Source of the DNA: Papio anubis
Taxonomy: Eukaryota; Chordata; Mammalia; Primates; Cercopithecidae
Assembly (NCBI RefSeq): GCF_008728515.1
Contig: NC_044983.1
Coordinates: 132,985,139 to 133,049,138 of the forward strand
Reading direction: 5' to 3'
Length of the DNA stretch: 64,000 nucleotides
Notes under the pieces: generated by a model
The model's database searches: none
What the model was told of the DNA's origin: nothing
What the model saw: only the letters and a program-made list of their open reading frames with translations
Made by a program: the position numbers and the translations under genes
In this document: piece after piece, positions 12,721 to 23,999 of the stretch
Layout of the letters: each line of letters begins with the position of its first letter
Numbering within the stretch: the first letter of the stretch is position 1

Positions 12721-13085
12721 CTTTCCTCTGACTACTTACCAAAGAAATGTTGACTTTCAAGACTAAAGCAATTTGAAATGCACTCTACTTAAATGTTTGT
12801 TGCTCTTCATTTCAAATAGCTACACTCTGCAGTCCCACACAGGGATGATAACAATGCCTCATCTTTTATAGTCTTACTGTTTCTCTTCCCTCAGGTTGTT
12901 CCCTTATTATTCCATGTGCTGTATCAGATCACACCACCAACAGACCTGAAGATGCAGCCAGTGTCCTCTTCATTTTTCACACACACACAAATCCACATAC
13001 AGAAGGAACCCCATCATGTGCCGCAATGCGGCTTCTTCTCCCCGATCTCTCTCCTCCTCTCTACTTGGTGTATGTCAGTGTGATT
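12721..13085. other. Unclassified sequence
   Basis: Nothing recognised apart from a short acacacaca run near 12980. Confidence 0.5.
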
Positions 13086-13286
13086 GCCCTTAGTGTCTTT
13101 TGGTCCTGACCCAAGAGGGCACCATCTGACCCTCCCACTGTGCAGTGGGCTTCTCCTTAATGTCTGCTTGTCCTAACCCAAGCGTGCACCATTTGACCTT
13201 CCTGCTGTGCAGTGTGCATGTCCTTCATGTCTGCTTGTCCTAACCCAAGAGTGCACCATCTGACCCTCCCACTGTGCAGTGTGGTC
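13086..13286. repeat. 67-bp minisatellite, three copies
   Basis: The phrase gtcctgacccaagagggca / gtcctaacccaagcgtgca / gtcctaacccaagagtgca starts at 13103, 13170 and 13237, giving an exact 67-bp period twice. Each unit continues with accatctgaccctcccactg or a variant, and gtgcagtg. Copies differ by scattered substitutions. An 81-codon minus frame (13157-13402) simply reads through the repeat. Confidence 0.9.
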
Positions 13287-13514
13287 TGTCTGTCCCACCG
13301 CTCTACCAATCTCTCATGGGTAGACAAGCATCTTGCCTTTCTATCCCTTCTGTAATGGTTAGGCAAAGCAACAACAGTAACAACAGGGACAAACAACAAC
13401 AAAGTTTCTCTGTCTTGGTTCAGTAGGGATGATTGCGTAGAAACGGCCAGTTAATTATCTTGCTTATATTAAAAAACAAAGTGAATCCATGTGAATTTTT
13501 TTTAAAAAATATTA
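13287..13514. other. Unclassified sequence
   Basis: Nothing recognised. Confidence 0.5.
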
Positions 13515-13840
13515 GGCCGGGCACAGTGGCTCATGCCTGTAATCCCAGCACTTTGAGAGGCTGAGGTGGGTGGATCACCCGAGGTCAGGAGTTTGAGACC
13601 AGCCAGACCAATATGGTGAAACCCTGTCTCTACTAAAATTACAAAAAATAGCTGGCTGTAGTGGTGTGCACCTATAGTCCCAGCTACTCGGGAGGCTGAG
13701 GCAAGAGAACTGCTTGAACTTGGGAGGCGGAGGTTGCACCGAACCGAGATCGCACCACTGCACTCCAGCCTGGGCGAACAGAGCGAGACTCCTCAAAATA
13801 AATAAATAAATAAATAAATAAACAAACAAATAAATAAAAT
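13515..13840 (+). mobile_element. Full-length Alu (S-type) with (AAAT)n tail
   Basis: It starts ggccgggcacagtggctca, has both arms and both B/A-box regions (gtttgagaccagcc), a tactaaaattacaaaaaata linker, and a tail of aaat units from 13795. Sequence state is closest to AluS. Confidence 0.95.
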
Positions 13841-14104
13841 GTGAAAAGTATCAGGATGTGCTTTTTAGTATTCGGGGTCAGAAATAAAACCTTACTTTTC
13901 TTTAAATAAACCTGAAGGCAAAATGCAGAAGATGATATTTGCCATGAATCTTTGAGGAGAAACCAGGGTAAGGTTAATGAGAATCGCCAACTAATTTGTG
14001 CACTTCTTAAGAGCATGAATCATGTTTCTGTTTTAATTATCTCTCCACTGCCATAGGCAGTTCCTGAAACAAAGTTGAAAGTGAACATAGACTAAAATAT
14101 CTTT
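13841..14104. other. Unclassified sequence
   Basis: It contains one copy of a 21-mer (gatatttgccatgaatctt tg, 13934-13954) repeated exactly at 14886-14906. Confidence 0.5.
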
Positions 14105-14281
14105 GTTTAATGCATCGCACAGGTTATCGGATCCCCCATAAGACCCTGTGAGGGAAAAAGGGCATATGTCCTCCTTTCATAGATGAGAAAACGAAAGTAC
14201 AGAGGGTAGAGTGACTTGTCCACTGTCACGCGCTGACATTTGGCAGAGACATGTTGGCTTGTTGCCATCTAAGACCCCAGC
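14105..14281 (-). mobile_element. MIR SINE, reverse orientation
   Basis: taagaccctgtgagg, tttcatagatgagaaaac, gagtgacttgtccactgtc and gctgacatttggcagag follow the reversed MIR in order. Confidence 0.8.
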
Positions 14282-14340
14282 TGGCATCTCTCATGTATGG
14301 TGGATTCAGCTGACTATCTTACATTGCCTGGATAGAACAC
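14282..14340. repeat. 59-bp duplicated segment, copy 1
   Basis: It begins tggcatctctcatgtatgg and ends ctggatagaacac. A second copy lies at 15334-15390, differing by three substitutions and one 2-bp gap. Confidence 0.9.
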
Positions 14341-14885
14341 CCTTTATAGATAATAATCCTTTCTTTCAGACTTAGAAAAACCATAACTGAGGACCACCTG
14401 CTATGAGTGTCACAGACAAGCCTCAGAAGCCACTCATTGTGGTTATAAGGGAAATCGAAACATGTGCTAATGTGGGTGTGGCAAATGATTTCAAAGTGAG
14501 AGTTAATCAACTGGATTGAGAAACTTGGCTATTGACCGTGCAGAAGCTGCTATTCAGTGGAATACTCACCAGCCATGCTGCTTGTGATAAAATGCAGTTT
14601 TTCTACATGCTCCTGTGACAGTATATTAAAGAGGCCTGAGATACCATTATTAACATGTAAAAGGATACCAGATATTTCCCTAAGAACCTGCACTGATATC
14701 CTAGCATGGACCCTTAATGGCCCTTTGATCTGCTCAAGTCACAGGACCTTTCCCAGGATAAGCTCCTCACCCGTGATTTAAGGAAAGTGGGAAATGGCAT
14801 TTGATAAGAGTCTAGGTACACAGAAGGTAAGTTTGCAGTCCAGTCTCTGATGAGATAAAATAAAACACATATATAGCATTTGTTT
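14341..14885. other. Unclassified sequence
   Basis: No repeat or gene recognised. The 74-codon frame at 14557 has no identifiable product. Confidence 0.5.
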
Positions 14886-14902
14886 GATATTTGCCATGAA
14901 TC

Positions 14903-14944
14903 TTTGTTTAATACCAGGTACCATTTGTTTAATACTAGGTACCC
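14903..14944. repeat. 21-bp tandem duplication
   Basis: Two units, tttgtttaataccaggtacc(a) and tttgtttaatactaggtacc(c), lie head to tail with one internal difference, just upstream of a MIR. Confidence 0.9.
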
Positions 14945-15110
14945 TTGTCAGTGCTTAATGAATATGGACTCACCTAATTCGCTAAACTCATTAGAGAATA
15001 AAATAATTCCCATTGTAGTCATGTGGAATATGAGAAACAGAAAGTAATTTGTTCAAAGTTACATGGCTATAAGTGGCAAAGCCAGGATATAATCCCAAAT
15101 CAAATAGAGA
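14945..15110 (-). mobile_element. MIR SINE, reverse orientation
   Basis: gtcagtgcttaatgaatat, cacctaattcgctaaactc, ttgttcaaagttacatggc and agtggcaaagccaggat follow the reversed MIR. Confidence 0.75.
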
Positions 15111-15129
15111 TGACTCTAAAACAAACAAA

Positions 15130-15151
15130 TTTTTTTTTTTTTTTAAAAAAA
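15130..15151. repeat. T15-A7 homopolymer junction
   Basis: Fifteen T followed directly by seven A. Confidence 0.9.
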
Positions 15152-15333
15152 CAGGCTTTGTACTGCATTTCTACTTTTCTGAAATTGGATGAAAGAAATA
15201 GACTAGGTCCGAGTAGTTTGCTGGATTCTGACTTATACTGTGAGAGAGCTACCTTGAGTGCAGCTAAATCTCTATGACCTGTGGTTTTGGTGATGGGAAG
15301 AGGGTGAGCCCATAGGCCTGACTTGTTTCCACT

Positions 15334-15390
15334 TGGCATCTCTCATGTATGGTGGATTGAGTTGACTCTTACATTCCCTGGATAGAACAC
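15334..15390. repeat. 57-bp duplicated segment, copy 2
   Basis: Partner of 14282-14340, about 1,050 bp downstream in the same orientation. Confidence 0.9.
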
Positions 15391-15424
15391 ACCCCACCCT
15401 TGAAAGAACACTCCAACACAGAGA

Positions 15425-15640
15425 GCAGTGTGGCATAGCAGCTAAGAGCAGAGGCTCCAGTGCAGCAAAGCGGCTGAGAGCAGAGGTTCCAGTTGGGTTC
15501 CACTACTCCCAACTCTTCTCTTTCTAGCGGTGTAACTTTGTGCAAACCAATTAACTTCACTCCAACTCAACTTCCTCATATTCAAATGGTTGTGAAAATG
15601 TGCAACCCTTCGGCCCATTGTGAAGATTAAATTACATACA
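15425..15640 (+). mobile_element. MIR SINE with internal tandem duplication
   Basis: Near-complete MIR: gtgtggcatagcagctaag at the tRNA-like head, ggttccagttgggttcc, cttcctcatattcaaatgg, gaagattaaattacat. The head is duplicated with a 32-bp period: agcagctaagagcagagg (15437) and agcggctgagagcagagg (15469). Confidence 0.85.
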
Positions 15641-15899
15641 TATTTATGTATGCATACATGTGCATACATATATAATAAATTCTAAAATATGCTCTAAAAC
15701 ATAATTTAAAACTATATTGTGTGTGTGTATGTGTTTGGGGCTTAGTAAATGATATATAAGTACTAGCTATTATTGTTATATTTTTTGCTTAAATATAGCA
15801 GAATTAAATCTGAATATAAGTAAAAACTAATACATGGAAACAGGTTTACATTTTTAATAAACATAATGAAAACTTAGAGTCCAATGACTTGGTTTTGTA

Positions 15900-16020
15900 A
15901 TTATGCTTTCCAGCTTATTATATGTAAAACTATGGATAAGTTACTTAAACTTTCTGAATCCTGATTTCCTTCATTGTAAAATATAGATAATTATATGTAC
16001 TTTTAAGATTTTCTATAAGG
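15900..16020 (+). mobile_element. MIR SINE fragment
   Basis: ctatggataagttacttaa and gatttccttcattgtaaa mark the MIR core. Confidence 0.75.
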
Positions 16021-16729
16021 AAATCCTTTTCTGGCATGGTCTAGATGATCAAGGAAATTGAGATCTTTCTCCTTCTGCAGAAACATAAGCAGGACACTCC
16101 TCCCCACTCTTCCGTAGATTGCTGGTTTGTAAAAGGCATATGATGATCAAATATATCCCTATGGTATTGACAGGTAAGTTCAATCAAGCAACAAGCAAAG
16201 GATTTGAAAAATAGCTGTCCCATAGAATCTGTCAGAGTCCACTTAACTAGATATTAGTAACTGCCAGTTTCTCTAAATGACTATTAAACTTGCAGTATAT
16301 AGGCTCTTAGTCATCGAAAACAATATATATCTGTTAATTGACACTCCACGTCTTAAAATGCTTAGACTCCACAACCACTGTGGCAGGCAGGAAAGGTTCA
16401 TAACAATAAAAAGGATTCCTAAAGATGTACAATTGGTATTCACATGATACTGAAATAAAACCCTTGGTTGATGACTATAAAAATAAACAAAGAAACAAAA
16501 AATACATTGAAGTCCTACAAGTTATGACACCCACCTGGGTAAATTCCATGAAATCATGCACCACCTTTTAGGTTCACTTATAAGACTGCCAGTCTCCTTT
16601 CAAGCCTGAACCATGTTGCAGAATTGCCATTCCTTCTGCTTTGGTCTTTCCTGAGTTAACTGCCTTGAGATGTATAAATTGTACTTCATTCTTCTTTCCC
16701 ACACAATATCAGCGTCCTTCGTCATTGGC
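16021..16729. other. Unclassified sequence
   Basis: Nothing recognised in about 700 bp. Confidence 0.5.
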
Positions 16730-17255
16730 AAATTACTCTGGAGCCAGATGGATCTTTTTAAAATATAAATCTCACCATGCCACATCATTACTTTGTTTAT
16801 GACTTCTCTGCCTTTAGAATAAAGTTTGAAAAATACTCTATTAGGTGTGTTTGTCCTGGCAGGATCTAGCCCCTGAGTCCCATAATTTTAAATTACTAGG
16901 CTTGAGTTCCTCTACTTCCCCTCACTCCCAAAACTTTCCACACCACACACTTCCATTCATCCTTGCAGTCAAAATGTAATGTTCTTTGGTTCTTTGGTCA
17001 GGGACGCCTTAATCTGATTATTCACATTTGATGTTAAGTCCCCTTATGTAACATTCACCCCACTTCAATTTTTCTTTTTTATTGTTTCTTCTTGAAACTT
17101 AGCCCACTGTCTTTATGTGAATGTCCATTAAGACCATAAACCGTATGAGGTTGAAAACGAATATTCTTGTTCACTGCAATAGTCTCTGTATGTAAGGAAG
17201 AATCTAGTACTTAGCATGTACCGATCAAATATATGTTGAATTATATTAAAATATG
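16730..17255 (+). mobile_element. L2 LINE 3' region
   Basis: L2 landmarks in order: ttaaaatataaatctcacc, atgacttctctgccttta gaataaag, cccctgagtccc, caccacacacttccattc, ggtcagggacgccttaatc, gaccataaaccgtatgagg, and the cttagcatgtaccgatcaa end. Confidence 0.8.
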
Positions 17256-18174
17256 AATATACCCCTTAGCCCATTAATCATGCTCTATGATTATTATTAC
17301 CATTATTTTTATTAGTAGTAGTTCTAATATTAAACTTTCTTTTTTAGCTGTATGGTACATTTCAACACTGGATACTGAAAGAGGGACTTTCTTCCTTTTC
17401 ATTTCATCTCATGTTTACCTAAGTTCCCTGTATCTGAAGTCCTTTCTAAGGTACTGTGACTTTCATCTTGATAGAATAGTGTGCTATTTTCCTGTACTCA
17501 AAGACACATGGATGCATTTTCATTTTTTTCCCACTCTAGTCTAACTTGTTTTGACAACTCCTATTAAACACTTTTTATAAGGAAAATGAATCCCTATAAA
17601 AATTCTTTTAAGGCTTTTTGTTGTTGTTTTTCAGGGTTTCTTTGCATGTGTTATGCAAATAATGCAGCTGTGGCTCTGAAATACTTCCCATAAAGGAAAA
17701 AAAAAAGAAAATCTACTAAAATAGAATGGAGATAACACCAAATAACCAATTTTATACTTTTTTTTTCCACAAATTACATTGAGTATCACTAAAATCATAT
17801 GAAATGAACCAGGCCTTTCCCATATGGGTTAGTCTGTTTCCAGCTAAATGCTACAATTAAAAGTGGCTGCCTTGCCACTGGATGTTCACGTGGCCAAACC
17901 ACAAAGCTACCTCCCAAGAAGGAATCATTGTTGGTGAGCAGAAGTGTCCCATCCACTGTCCTCCTTCTCTATGACAGCCTCAGAACCAGAAGCCCTTTCC
18001 CCATGTCAAGGACATGCCCTAGTTTTTGCTCCCCCTTTTTTCTTTTCTCATAGACTTGGGATTAGTAAGAGAAGATAGATCTCTTTCAGAAGATGACAAT
18101 AAGAGTGCTTCTACCTTCTCATTTTCTTTCTTCTTCTGTAAAAGAAGTGTTGGAGAAGAATAATCTACAGAAAG
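17256..18174. other. Unclassified sequence
   Basis: No recognised repeat or gene. The 85-codon frame at 17287-17544 is T-rich and hydrophobic by composition only. Confidence 0.5.
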
Positions 18175-18660
18175 TTTTAGTTGGAAGGATCCCCGTTACA
18201 AAAGACAGGTTAACAAGAGAAAATCGAACAAAAGTTCACTAACATGTACATTTCACATATACATGGAGGACACCCAGAGAATGAGAAGTCCTCAAAAAGG
18301 TAACTTTGAATTCCAGTTTATATGGCATCATTAACAAAGAACAGTATATTTTTAGATAAGTGACAAGATAAGGGAAAAGAACTTTGAGTCTCCAGGGGCA
18401 ACAAATTGCAAGAAGGCAGATAACTGGCAGATAAAGGCTGGTTAGTGAAGTTTGTTAATGTAGATTCCTCTGGTCCCACTGCCAGGTCTATGAGGGTTCA
18501 AAGTTGTCTTCAGTAGTTACCTTTGTTTCCCCTGACAGAGGAGTGGATCTCTTTTGTCTTTGTAAATCTAACTTCTGCTTTTAGGCAAGTAGAGGGAGGG
18601 CAGAGAGCTTTTTTGTATCTTCTTCTTAATTGTCTTCAGCTCATCAACACTTCGTATTTT
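18175..18660 (-). mobile_element. Possible retroviral-type LTR fragment, reversed
   Basis: The words aggttaacaagagaaaatc, ttcactaacatgtacattt and aggagtggatctcttttgtc resemble a reversed LTR. No terminal TG/CA pair or target-site duplication could be fixed. Confidence 0.35.
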
Positions 18661-18734
18661 GGGGAAGCATATTCTGGTCTCTCCAAGAAGATAAATATGA
18701 TTTTCCTTAGATCTTTCCATGGCCCCTCCTTTCT

Positions 18735-18959
18735 CAACTTTCAGGATCCAGCTTGATCAATGTTATTTCCTCTAAATGAACCTTCCTTGACCAACCTACT
18801 TTACTCTGATTTAGTATCTGCATGGACTTATGTCTGCTTCCCTCACTATGTGAATTATGAATATATGAACTATGGGGACAATTAATCCAACTTTTTCAAT
18901 GCCAAATTTTTATCTATGACAGTGACAGGCACACAATGACAGAAACATATTTGTGGAAG
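18735..18959 (+). mobile_element. L2 LINE 3' end
   Basis: aaccttccttgaccaacc, ctgatttagtatctgcatg, tgtctgcttccctcacta and a diverged terminal part (gacaggcacacaatgacag) follow L2, then run into a purine tract. Confidence 0.7.
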
Positions 18960-19081
18960 ACAAAGGAAGGAAGGAAGAAAAGAGGGAAGAAAGGAAGGAA
19001 CGGAGGGAGAGAGAGAAGGAGGGAAGGAGGGAGGGAGGGAGGAAGGAAGGGAGGAAGGAATAGGGGAGGGAAAGAAGGAAC
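18960..19081. repeat. Imperfect GGAA/GGGA purine tract
   Basis: About 120 bp of almost pure purine: GGAA units with AGGG, GAGA and AAGG variants. It starts where the upstream L2 tail ends. Long minus-strand Pro/Ser/Phe frames across it are artefacts of the repeat. Confidence 0.95.
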
Positions 19082-20215
19082 ATTCAACTAGCAAAATTTT
19101 AGCTTGGGGATGACTGAACCAGGATGGCATCTAAAGAGCTAAAAATATGCTGGGAAAGGGGTAAGGGAAGGATCTCCTAAGGCTAGTTTTTAATCTAGGT
19201 TCATAAAGGGATGACCAACAGAACTTTTAAGTTCCCTATTTAGTCTTGATCTCCAGAAGAGACACATGAACTTCAGAGAAAGCTTAATCCCCAGGAATGC
19301 AAGGTACTTATTTGGCTGGAGTGATCATGTGCTCGCTTTGAAATGTAGGTTTTATTTACTTTCCAACACAGCATGCAAAATTCACTAATAGACAAGACCA
19401 CAAACAAAAAATGATATGCCCTTACAAGAAAGAGATTAGAATAAGGTCTAGGAGAAAGAAAAGGGAAGCCTTGTGTTTAGGGCTCTGTTAGCCTTTAAAG
19501 GAAAGGCCTTAAAAGGTTATCATAGTTTTTGCATAAGGAAGTTTTCAACAATTTAGGAACATAAAGAGAAATTCAGGGCAAAATCTTCAGGCTGCTAAGT
19601 GTTACAGATGCAGGCACAACTCAGGCAAATATATTTTTAATAAATAAATAAATGCTAAAATATGTTCTAAAAAGGTGAGTTAAACAACAGTATTCAAATC
19701 TATATATAGTCACATGGTAATTATCTCCCTAAAGCGTTCTCACGGGAGCATTCCTTTCTTTGAAGCCATTGTCTTGCTTAAGAGTCACTATTCCTCCTGC
19801 TGGTGAAAAGATTAAATTCCTCAAGGATCCTGCCACATCAAATGTTCGATTGTATGAGAATAATTTCTAAACAGCATAATCCTGCTTGACAAAAACCCAC
19901 TTTGTGAAAAGCAGACAAGCTCTGGGAATCCCCCGGGTGTTTCCTCAGTGCTCAATGTATTTTAGTCAACTCAAACCAGGTGTATGCACTCTTTCTTCCT
20001 GCTCACATACCAGGCATCTGTTATTCTGCTAGTTCCTATCAAGGACAATAGAAACAACTTCTTCTAACATCAGTAAGAGGTCAGTGCTTATTTCTGAAGT
20101 CCTAGATGTCTGGAGGCTAACATTCTCCAGTCCTGGCAGAGGGCTTGCATCAGTCAAGAGAGGCTAGGCTGTTACAAAATAACACAGGGCACCAACCTAA
20201 CGGTCTAACATAACT
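19082..20215. other. Unclassified sequence
   Basis: About 1.1 kb with no identified repeat apart from a short aataaataaataaat run near 19640. Confidence 0.5.
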
Positions 20216-20580
20216 GTATTAGTCTGTTTTCATGCTGCTAATAAAGACATACCTGAGACTGGGTAATTTATAGAAGAAAAAGGTTTAATTGACTCAGAGT
20301 TCCACGTGGCTGGGGAGGCCTCACAATCATGGCGGAACGCAGAAGAAAAGGAAACTTAGCGTCTTGCAGGGCAGCAGGCAACAGCGCGTGTGCAGGGGAA
20401 CTCCCTTTTATAAAACAATCAGATCTCGTGAGACTTACTCAGTTTCATGAGAACAGCATGGGCAAGACCCGCCCCCATGATTCAATTACCTCCCACGGGG
20501 TCCCTCCCACCACTTGTGGGAATTATGGGAAGTACAATTCAAGATGAGATTTGAATGAGGACACAGTCGAACCATATCAA
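20216..20580 (-). mobile_element. MST-type MaLR solo LTR
   Basis: It starts tgtattagtctgttttcat, then gacatacctgagactgggt, ggcctcacaatcatggcgg, caattacctcccac, and ends gtcgaaccatatca. This is the reverse of an MST-type LTR, complete end to end. Flanks show a 5-bp direct repeat with one mismatch (ataac / acaac). The 72-codon plus frame inside is chance. Confidence 0.93.
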
Positions 20581-21224
20581 CAACAAAACTTATTTATTGT
20601 GCTAACAATGTCTGCATCATGTTCTGTCAACTTGCAATCAAGCTTCCTGATTATCCTGGCTCTGTGAGAGTGGATGCTTCAAACTTGTGGCTTTTCAATC
20701 CCAACCATCCTTTCGTAATTGCTGTATCACGAAAAAGAAACGTGAAGAATTGAGCATCAGCTTTTAAATGTTTCAGCTTGGAAATGGCACCCATTACTTC
20801 CTGATATCATCAATTTCTGGGAACTGTTTACATGGAACCCCGTTAAGGAAAGAGGATGAGAAAGGCAGTCTTCCATGCATCTTGGAAATATTAGACACAC
20901 CAAGATTGTCTACCACAGGTCGCTAATAGGACTTTTGGTCCTTTTCTCAATCTTTCAGCAGTTTTTTTGTCTTACAATTCAGTACTTTCTTCTGCACTCC
21001 AGCTCTGTTTAACTGCACTCATCATATGGAGTGATGGTGGTTGGAGGTAGAAGGTGGAGACAAGAAAATTGAAAGAAGAAGGAACGTTCAGTAAGCTAAA
21101 TCATAATGTCAGGAAAAGAACAGTTCCAATATATTGTCCTGTGAAATTGGTAAATAAGAATATTGATAGATATACACAAAAAGCATTCATAAAATTAGTT
21201 ACAATGACTAGGGAGGATTAGATG
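20581..21224. other. Unclassified sequence
   Basis: No repeat or gene recognised. Confidence 0.5.
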
Positions 21225-21400
21225 CCAGAGCTTCTGCTATGCATTTTATGTAAGTTGACTCCACCTTCCATCACACGCCTCCATGTAATCCCTAAAGTCA
21301 TAGAGTTAGAGCACAGGAGGATTTGACTGTAGCTCCAACTGACTTCAAACCACATCCTCTTTCTACCACATGGTATGAAGCAGTGACTATTTAATTAATG
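21225..21400 (-). mobile_element. Probable MIR fragment, reverse orientation
   Basis: Weak reversed-MIR order: cttctgctatgcattttatg, agagttagagcacaggagg, caaaccacatcctctttct. Confidence 0.4.
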
Positions 21401-22084
21401 TTCACTGGTCTGAACTGCAGAGCGATGAATAAATGCAAAGAAAGCCCTGGGTGAATTGAGGGAGAAAGTTCTGAAGTCTAAGAAGATGTAGGTGGTTGCT
21501 TGCAAGCACTTCTTTAGGTGTTTCAATGTCAAAAATTCAATGAGAAATAATTATATTCTTTTCCTAAAGACCATTGAATGCTTATGATGAAAAGATAAGG
21601 GGCTTTAACAAATGTTAGTGGAGCTCCCTGAGACATTCAAAGAAGTTTAAAATGTAGTTTCCTCTTTCATTTTCATGGCCAGAAATGTTAAGTACTTTAT
21701 TAGCATTTCACTTAATTAGTAACTCTGAAATAAAAGGGAAGATCAAGTATGAAACTATCTAAAAACAGAAACACCATCTCCAGCCTACTCACTCCAGTAT
21801 CTTCTGGGAAATAACCAAAGATTATGGAGAGCTGATTGTTGATATTTTAGCACTAGCCATCTTTCACATTTAAAAGGTGATTTCACTACTATTTAATTTT
21901 AGATATTTGAAAAGTTATGCTGGCCTTGCAATGAACTTAAATCCATCCACACTACCTCAGGGGAAAATAAATTTCATTGCTTAAGTATTCATAATAAAAT
22001 AATTATAAGGGAAAATGAGAGCTGCATCTCAATGTTATGCTCCACTACTTGATCTGCAAGAAGATACAGATAATAGCTACTGGG
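21401..22084. other. Unclassified AT-rich sequence
   Basis: Nothing recognised. Confidence 0.5.
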
Positions 22085-22230
22085 TTTTGATTCACTACTT
22101 TTGTTAGTCTCTGTTCAAGGCTTTACATGTGTTTATGAACTTATTCCTCATCATATTAAACATCACAGCTGGATGAGGTAGTTACAAACACCTTCAGTTT
22201 ACAAATGTGGGACCTAAGACACATGCTAGA
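22085..22230 (-). mobile_element. MIR SINE fragment, reverse orientation
   Basis: ggctttacatgtgtttatg, gctggatgaggtagttac and agtttacaaatgtgggac. Confidence 0.55.
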
Positions 22231-22244
22231 GTATTGGTTAATAT

Positions 22245-22490
22245 TTGTTAACATTTACTAAGTATTCTTGAAGTGACAGATTCTATTAAATGCTTTCTGA
22301 ATTTAATGGTAAAATCCTCACGTCAGTCCCATGAGATGGATACTGACACTAACCCTCTTTTACAGATGAGATCACTGAGGCTCATAGAAATTAAATAACT
22401 TGAGCAGAGTCATCATGCAAGCCATGGGTGACAAAGCAAGGATTCAGCTTTCACATATCGTCCTGGTAGACCTTAGATCAAAACGTTAGC
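22245..22490 (-). mobile_element. MIR SINE, nearly complete, reverse orientation
   Basis: Clear reversed MIR: gtcccatgagatggatact, ttttacagatgagatcact, gaggctcatagaaattaa, ggtgacaaagcaaggattc. It sits directly after another MIR in the same orientation. Confidence 0.85.
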
Positions 22491-23164
22491 TTGCCTGGTT
22501 CCAAATTTAAGAATGTTTTCTTCCTTTCTAGTGGCTCTGTCGTTAAAACAGGGATATATATTTTTTAGTTTATTTTATGGTTCAAAAATATGCTTCATTA
22601 ATCCATAGTGATTAAGTCTTCTTTAAAAAGCTCAACCACTCCCAGAATGTCTGTAAGTTTCTTCTGGAGTCTTAAAAAAGAGAAATTGTGATATCTAATC
22701 ATTAAAATTAACTGCATCCAAACATGCTGGAAATTCAAGCTCCCAAGACCTGCTTTCTTGATTGTAACCTCTAGTGGCTCTTAATCCAAAATACAGCTGA
22801 AGCTGTCTATGCATTTGATGCCACTCACTTCTTTTTTCTCTTCTTGCAGTATCTCTTCTGCCCTGGATAACCTGATATGATGGTTTGACTTTGGTAGAGT
22901 TTAGGGATTTGGTGCTGACCCATTAATTTTATTTATTCTACATATAATTTGATTCATTCCTTGGCATGAAATCAGATCTTAACCTTCCCATTCAAATATC
23001 CAGGCATGATGTGTATCTGTTACTGAAAAAGTGCATGAATAGATGAAGGCATATATGTTCTGCGTCTTTGGGGGATTGTAATCTAAATCCCTCTCATATT
23101 CCTTGAGTATTACAAATCTATTGCTTCTTCTCTCATTCACATTCTTAAACCTTCTACTTCTGAG
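22491..23164. other. Unclassified sequence
   Basis: Nothing recognised. Confidence 0.5.
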
Positions 23165-23320
23165 GGAATGGAGACAATAACATTATTCATAGCTAACGTT
23201 AGTGCCAGAAACTGTTTCAAATATTTAAAATATATTAGCCCATCTAATTATCCCAATGGTAACGTGAGTCAGGCGCTTCCACTACCCTATCAGCCTAGAA
23301 AACTGGCACACAACGTACTT
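23165..23320 (-). mobile_element. Possible MIR fragment, reverse orientation
   Basis: gtgccagaaactgtttcaa, ttagcccatctaattatcc and caatggtaacgtgag fit the first half of reversed MIR; the rest is too diverged. Confidence 0.5.
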
Positions 23321-23999
23321 CAGCCAATTAAAGTGCTCAGTTGGAGAAAATTTCAGAGAGCACTGGAGGTTGACACACTTCGGTCATTTCCCTCTTCCCT
23401 TGCTAACAAAACATTGACTTTCCTGTCCACTGCCATATGGCCAGTCATTAGCAATCCAAGCCTTTATTGTACTAAGGTAGTCTTGTGACCCAAATATGAA
23501 GGGCAGTATGCAGGGGTTAGAGGAATCCTTCAGAGAGTTTGTTTTCTCTATAAAAGCATGGAATCTTACAAGGAGAAAATCTTTTTGCCTGTGATTCTTC
23601 TTTCCTGTTTTGTTGTCTGCACAAAGGTTATAAAGAATAACAGAGACCTTTTTTTTTTTTTTCATAATGCAAGAGGCACACAGGCAGCAAATGTAATGCC
23701 TGGACATAGTAAAGAATAAAGAGGGAGAGCATCTATTCTCTGATTACATTACTGAGCTGCTGAGCCAGCACTATGCCACCTACCCTCAGAAAGCCTTTGA
23801 TTTCAGATAGCTAATACCGTGACTACTTAAACATTATAAATTGATATTCTGTTACTTGCAGCAAAAAAGTGCTTTTAGCTGAAACAAATTTCACACTCAA
23901 AGTGAGTGGGGCACTGCAAATTACAGACCCAAGGATAAGGATTTGGCTAATTAGCAAATATAGTTATAGCAGGAGATAAGAATCCAATATTTGCAGGCA
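23321..23999. other. Unclassified sequence
   Basis: No gene seen. The 106-codon plus frame (23168-23488) and 107-codon minus frame (23384-23707) overlap and have no recognisable product. Confidence 0.5.

Noticed and set aside
13157..13402. Repetitive 81-codon minus ORF
   Set aside because: It is the 67-bp minisatellite read in frame; 67 is not a multiple of three, so copies shift frame.
18882..19130. Pro/Ser-rich 82-codon minus ORF
   Set aside because: Product of the purine tract read in reverse.
20216..20580. Possible gene promoter with CpGs (gcgtcttgcagg, cagcgcgtg)
   Set aside because: These CpGs are part of the MST-type LTR sequence; no transcript evidence in sequence.
22085..22490. 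Two adjacent similar segments taken as a possible CRISPR-like or direct-repeat array
   Set aside because: They are two MIR copies in the same orientation; no spacer-repeat regularity.
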